Source: CAWEYG01 sp050747885 (GTDB lineage Bacteria; Acidobacteriota; Thermoanaerobaculia; UBA5066; DATFVB01). From it: 6,711 nt of DNA. The DNA is taken from assembly GCA_050747885.1 (NCBI GenBank), contig JBOGJO010000290.1, positions 1 to 6,711 on the forward strand. Direction: 5' to 3'. Of this stretch, positions 5,935 through 6,711 are shown piece by piece; position 1 is the stretch's first letter; every line of letters starts with the position of its first letter. The notes below the pieces were generated by a model. It was not told where the DNA came from. It ran no database searches and was given only the letters and a program-made list of their open reading frames with translations. Both the position numbers and the translations under genes were made by a program.

Positions 5935-6399
5935 ATGGCCAAACCGAAGACCCCGCTTTCGCAACTCTCCTACGGGCTCTACGTGGTCGGAACCAAGGAC
6001 GGAGACGCGCCGCACGGCATGACGGCGAACTGGCTGACCCAGGTGTCGTTCGAGCCGGAGCTCGTCGCGCTCGCCGTCGAGAAGGACGCGCAGTCCCGCC
6101 ACATGATCGAGACTTCGCGCGTGTTCTCCGTTTCGATCCTGAAGTCGGGTCAGAAGGAAATCGCCGGCGAATTCGCGAAAGCCCACAAGGACCGGAAGGA
6201 CAAATACCGGTTCCTTCAGAAGACGACCGGCGCCCCCGTTCTCGCCGACTGCGCCGCTTTCCTCGATTGCCGCGTCGTCGATTCGCATCCGGCGGGCGAC
6301 CACGTGATCTTCTTCGGCGAGGTCGTCGATTCGGGGATCCTCGACGAATCCTCCGACCCGCTGACGCTCAAGGAAACGGGCTGGAGGTACGGGGGCTGA
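5935..6399 (+). CDS. Flavin reductase family protein, FMN-binding split barrel
   Basis: A 154-residue cytoplasmic protein of the flavin reductase-like (DIM6/NTAB) split-barrel family, which binds FMN and often passes electrons from NAD(P)H to flavin or to a partner protein. The pattern LSYGLYVVGTKDGD (11-24), TANWLTQVSFEPELVALAVEK (30-50), the SRHMIETSRVFSVSILKSGQ stretch (54-73), the DCRV strand (111-114), DHVIFFGEVVDSGIL (122-136) and the closing GWRYGG (149-154) resemble the flavin reductase domain found in rubredoxin fusion proteins (Hrb-like) and in stand-alone flavin reductases. No rubredoxin Cys pairs follow, so this is the stand-alone form. The ATG is supported by GGAGG 5 bases upstream. 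The gene follows the receptor gene past a strong terminator and is convergent with the oxidase subunit gene, so its electron partner is not evident from context. The physiological substrate is unknown. Confidence 0.87.
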   Translation: MAKPKTPLSQLSYGLYVVGTKDGDAPHGMTANWLTQVSFEPELVALAVEKDAQSRHMIETSRVFSVSILKSGQKEIAGEFAKAHKDRKDKYRFLQKTTGAPVLADCAAFLDCRVVDSHPAGDHVIFFGEVVDSGILDESSDPLTLKETGWRYGG

Positions 6400-6487
6400 A
6401 GAGCTCTGGTCCTATCGAGAACGCAAAACCCTCCCGTTCCGCGATGGGGCGCTTTGATCGATCGTTCGAGTCAGGTCCGATCCAAGC

Positions 6488-6711
6488 CTAGAACCCCGGC
6501 AGAACGTGCGCGCGGGTGAGGACGTCTTGCAGGATGCCGCCGATCAGCAGAAGGAGCCACAGCAACCCGGCGCCGGCAAAGAGCCACGTCAGGCGGCTCG
6601 ACCACTTCGCTTCCATGAAGAACGTCACGACGAGCCCAGCCTTCAGAAACGCGATCGCGAGAGCGACGACGATGTTGAACGGGCCAAGGTCGATCTGCGC
6701 CACAACGTACG
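6488..6711 (-). CDS. Cytochrome c oxidase subunit IV (COX4_pro/CtaF-like), C-terminal part
   Basis: Seventy-three codons and the TAG stop are visible; the 5' end lies beyond the right edge. The protein matches the small bacterial subunit IV of caa3-type cytochrome c oxidase in the inner membrane. It has the hallmark DLGPFN followed by a helix VVALAIAFLKAGLVVTFFM, a short polar hinge EAKWSSRLTW, and a second helix from LFAGAG to about GGILQD, ending in VLTRAHVLPGF. A GTG at 6703-6701 could serve as a start. However, the frame stays open to the edge (tyrosine, valine before it), and the family normally has another membrane segment upstream, so that GTG is probably internal. The residue after FFM is Glu where many relatives have His. 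The rest of the oxidase operon (ctaC-ctaE) would be expected upstream, outside the window. I give no symbol because naming of this subunit varies. Confidence 0.85.
   Translation of the reverse strand, partial: YVVAQIDLGPFNIVVALAIAFLKAGLVVTFFMEAKWSSRLTWLFAGAGLLWLLLLIGGILQDVLTRAHVLPGF

Noticed and set aside
4438..6303. Long open frame on the minus strand (621 codons) opposite the receptor and flavin reductase genes
   Set aside because: It runs antisense to two well-supported genes, has no recognisable domain and is rich in Arg, Val and Gly, as expected from GC-rich codon shadowing.
6400..6487. Possible terminator in the convergent spacer (minus-strand CCC...GGGAGGGTTTT near 6424-6447; GATCGATC at 6456-6463)
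   Set aside because: The stem is only about three base pairs around a long loop and the T run is four. The GATCGATC palindrome has no T tract. Neither meets a reasonable standard for an intrinsic terminator.
6488..6703. Complete 71-residue membrane protein starting at the GTG at 6703
   Set aside because: The frame remains open to the window edge, and oxidase subunit IV proteins normally have another upstream membrane segment, so the gene is treated as 5'-truncated by the window.
1..6711. CRISPR array, insertion sequence, tRNA/rRNA or phage genes
   Set aside because: No regularly spaced direct repeats, transposase motifs, terminal inverted repeats, cloverleaf sequences or phage-like genes were seen on either strand.

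Overview
The window is high-GC DNA, packed with genes on both strands, and reads as a piece of an ordinary bacterial chromosome. The most telling gene is a large TonB-dependent receptor with an N-terminal carboxypeptidase-regulatory-like domain (Oar/CarboxypepD_reg type). This receptor class is strongly expanded in Acidobacteriota and is also found in Myxococcota and Bacteroidota. Together with the high GC, the frequent GTG/TTG starts and a small caa3-type oxidase subunit IV, it suggests an aerobic Gram-negative bacterium, most likely an acidobacterium (Thermoanaerobaculia-like). That taxonomic call is inference, since no marker gene fixes it.

Left half, minus strand, transcribed right to left: purF (amidophosphoribosyltransferase, 3091 to 1679), then an exported metal-dependent amidohydrolase (1682 to 318), then the first 93 codons of purM (281 to the window edge). 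purF and the amidohydrolase overlap by four bases (TTGA), and 36 bases separate the amidohydrolase from purM. PurF and PurM catalyse steps 1 and 5 of de novo purine synthesis. The amidohydrolase has no known place in that pathway and appears to be a passenger in the cluster. Perfect or near-consensus -10 hexamers lie directly in front of the purF and purM start codons, so both may be made from leaderless or near-leaderless transcripts.

Centre: a 101-base divergent spacer (3092-3192) separates purF from the receptor gene (3193-5862, plus strand). The receptor has a conventional promoter candidate and a consensus Shine-Dalgarno sequence. A textbook intrinsic terminator (5886-5910) ends it.

Right end: a small FMN-binding flavin reductase (5935-6399, plus) starts only 24 bases after the terminator. 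The 88-base convergent spacer 6400-6487 holds no clear terminator or gene. Beyond it is the 3' part of a cytochrome c oxidase subunit IV gene (minus strand), which runs off the right edge.

I see no CRISPR array, mobile element, tRNA, rRNA or defence system, and no stretch longer than about 100 bases lacks a gene. Nothing here amounts to a convincing new system. The points most worth a second look are the exported amidohydrolase coupled to purF and the leaderless-type start sites of the purine genes.
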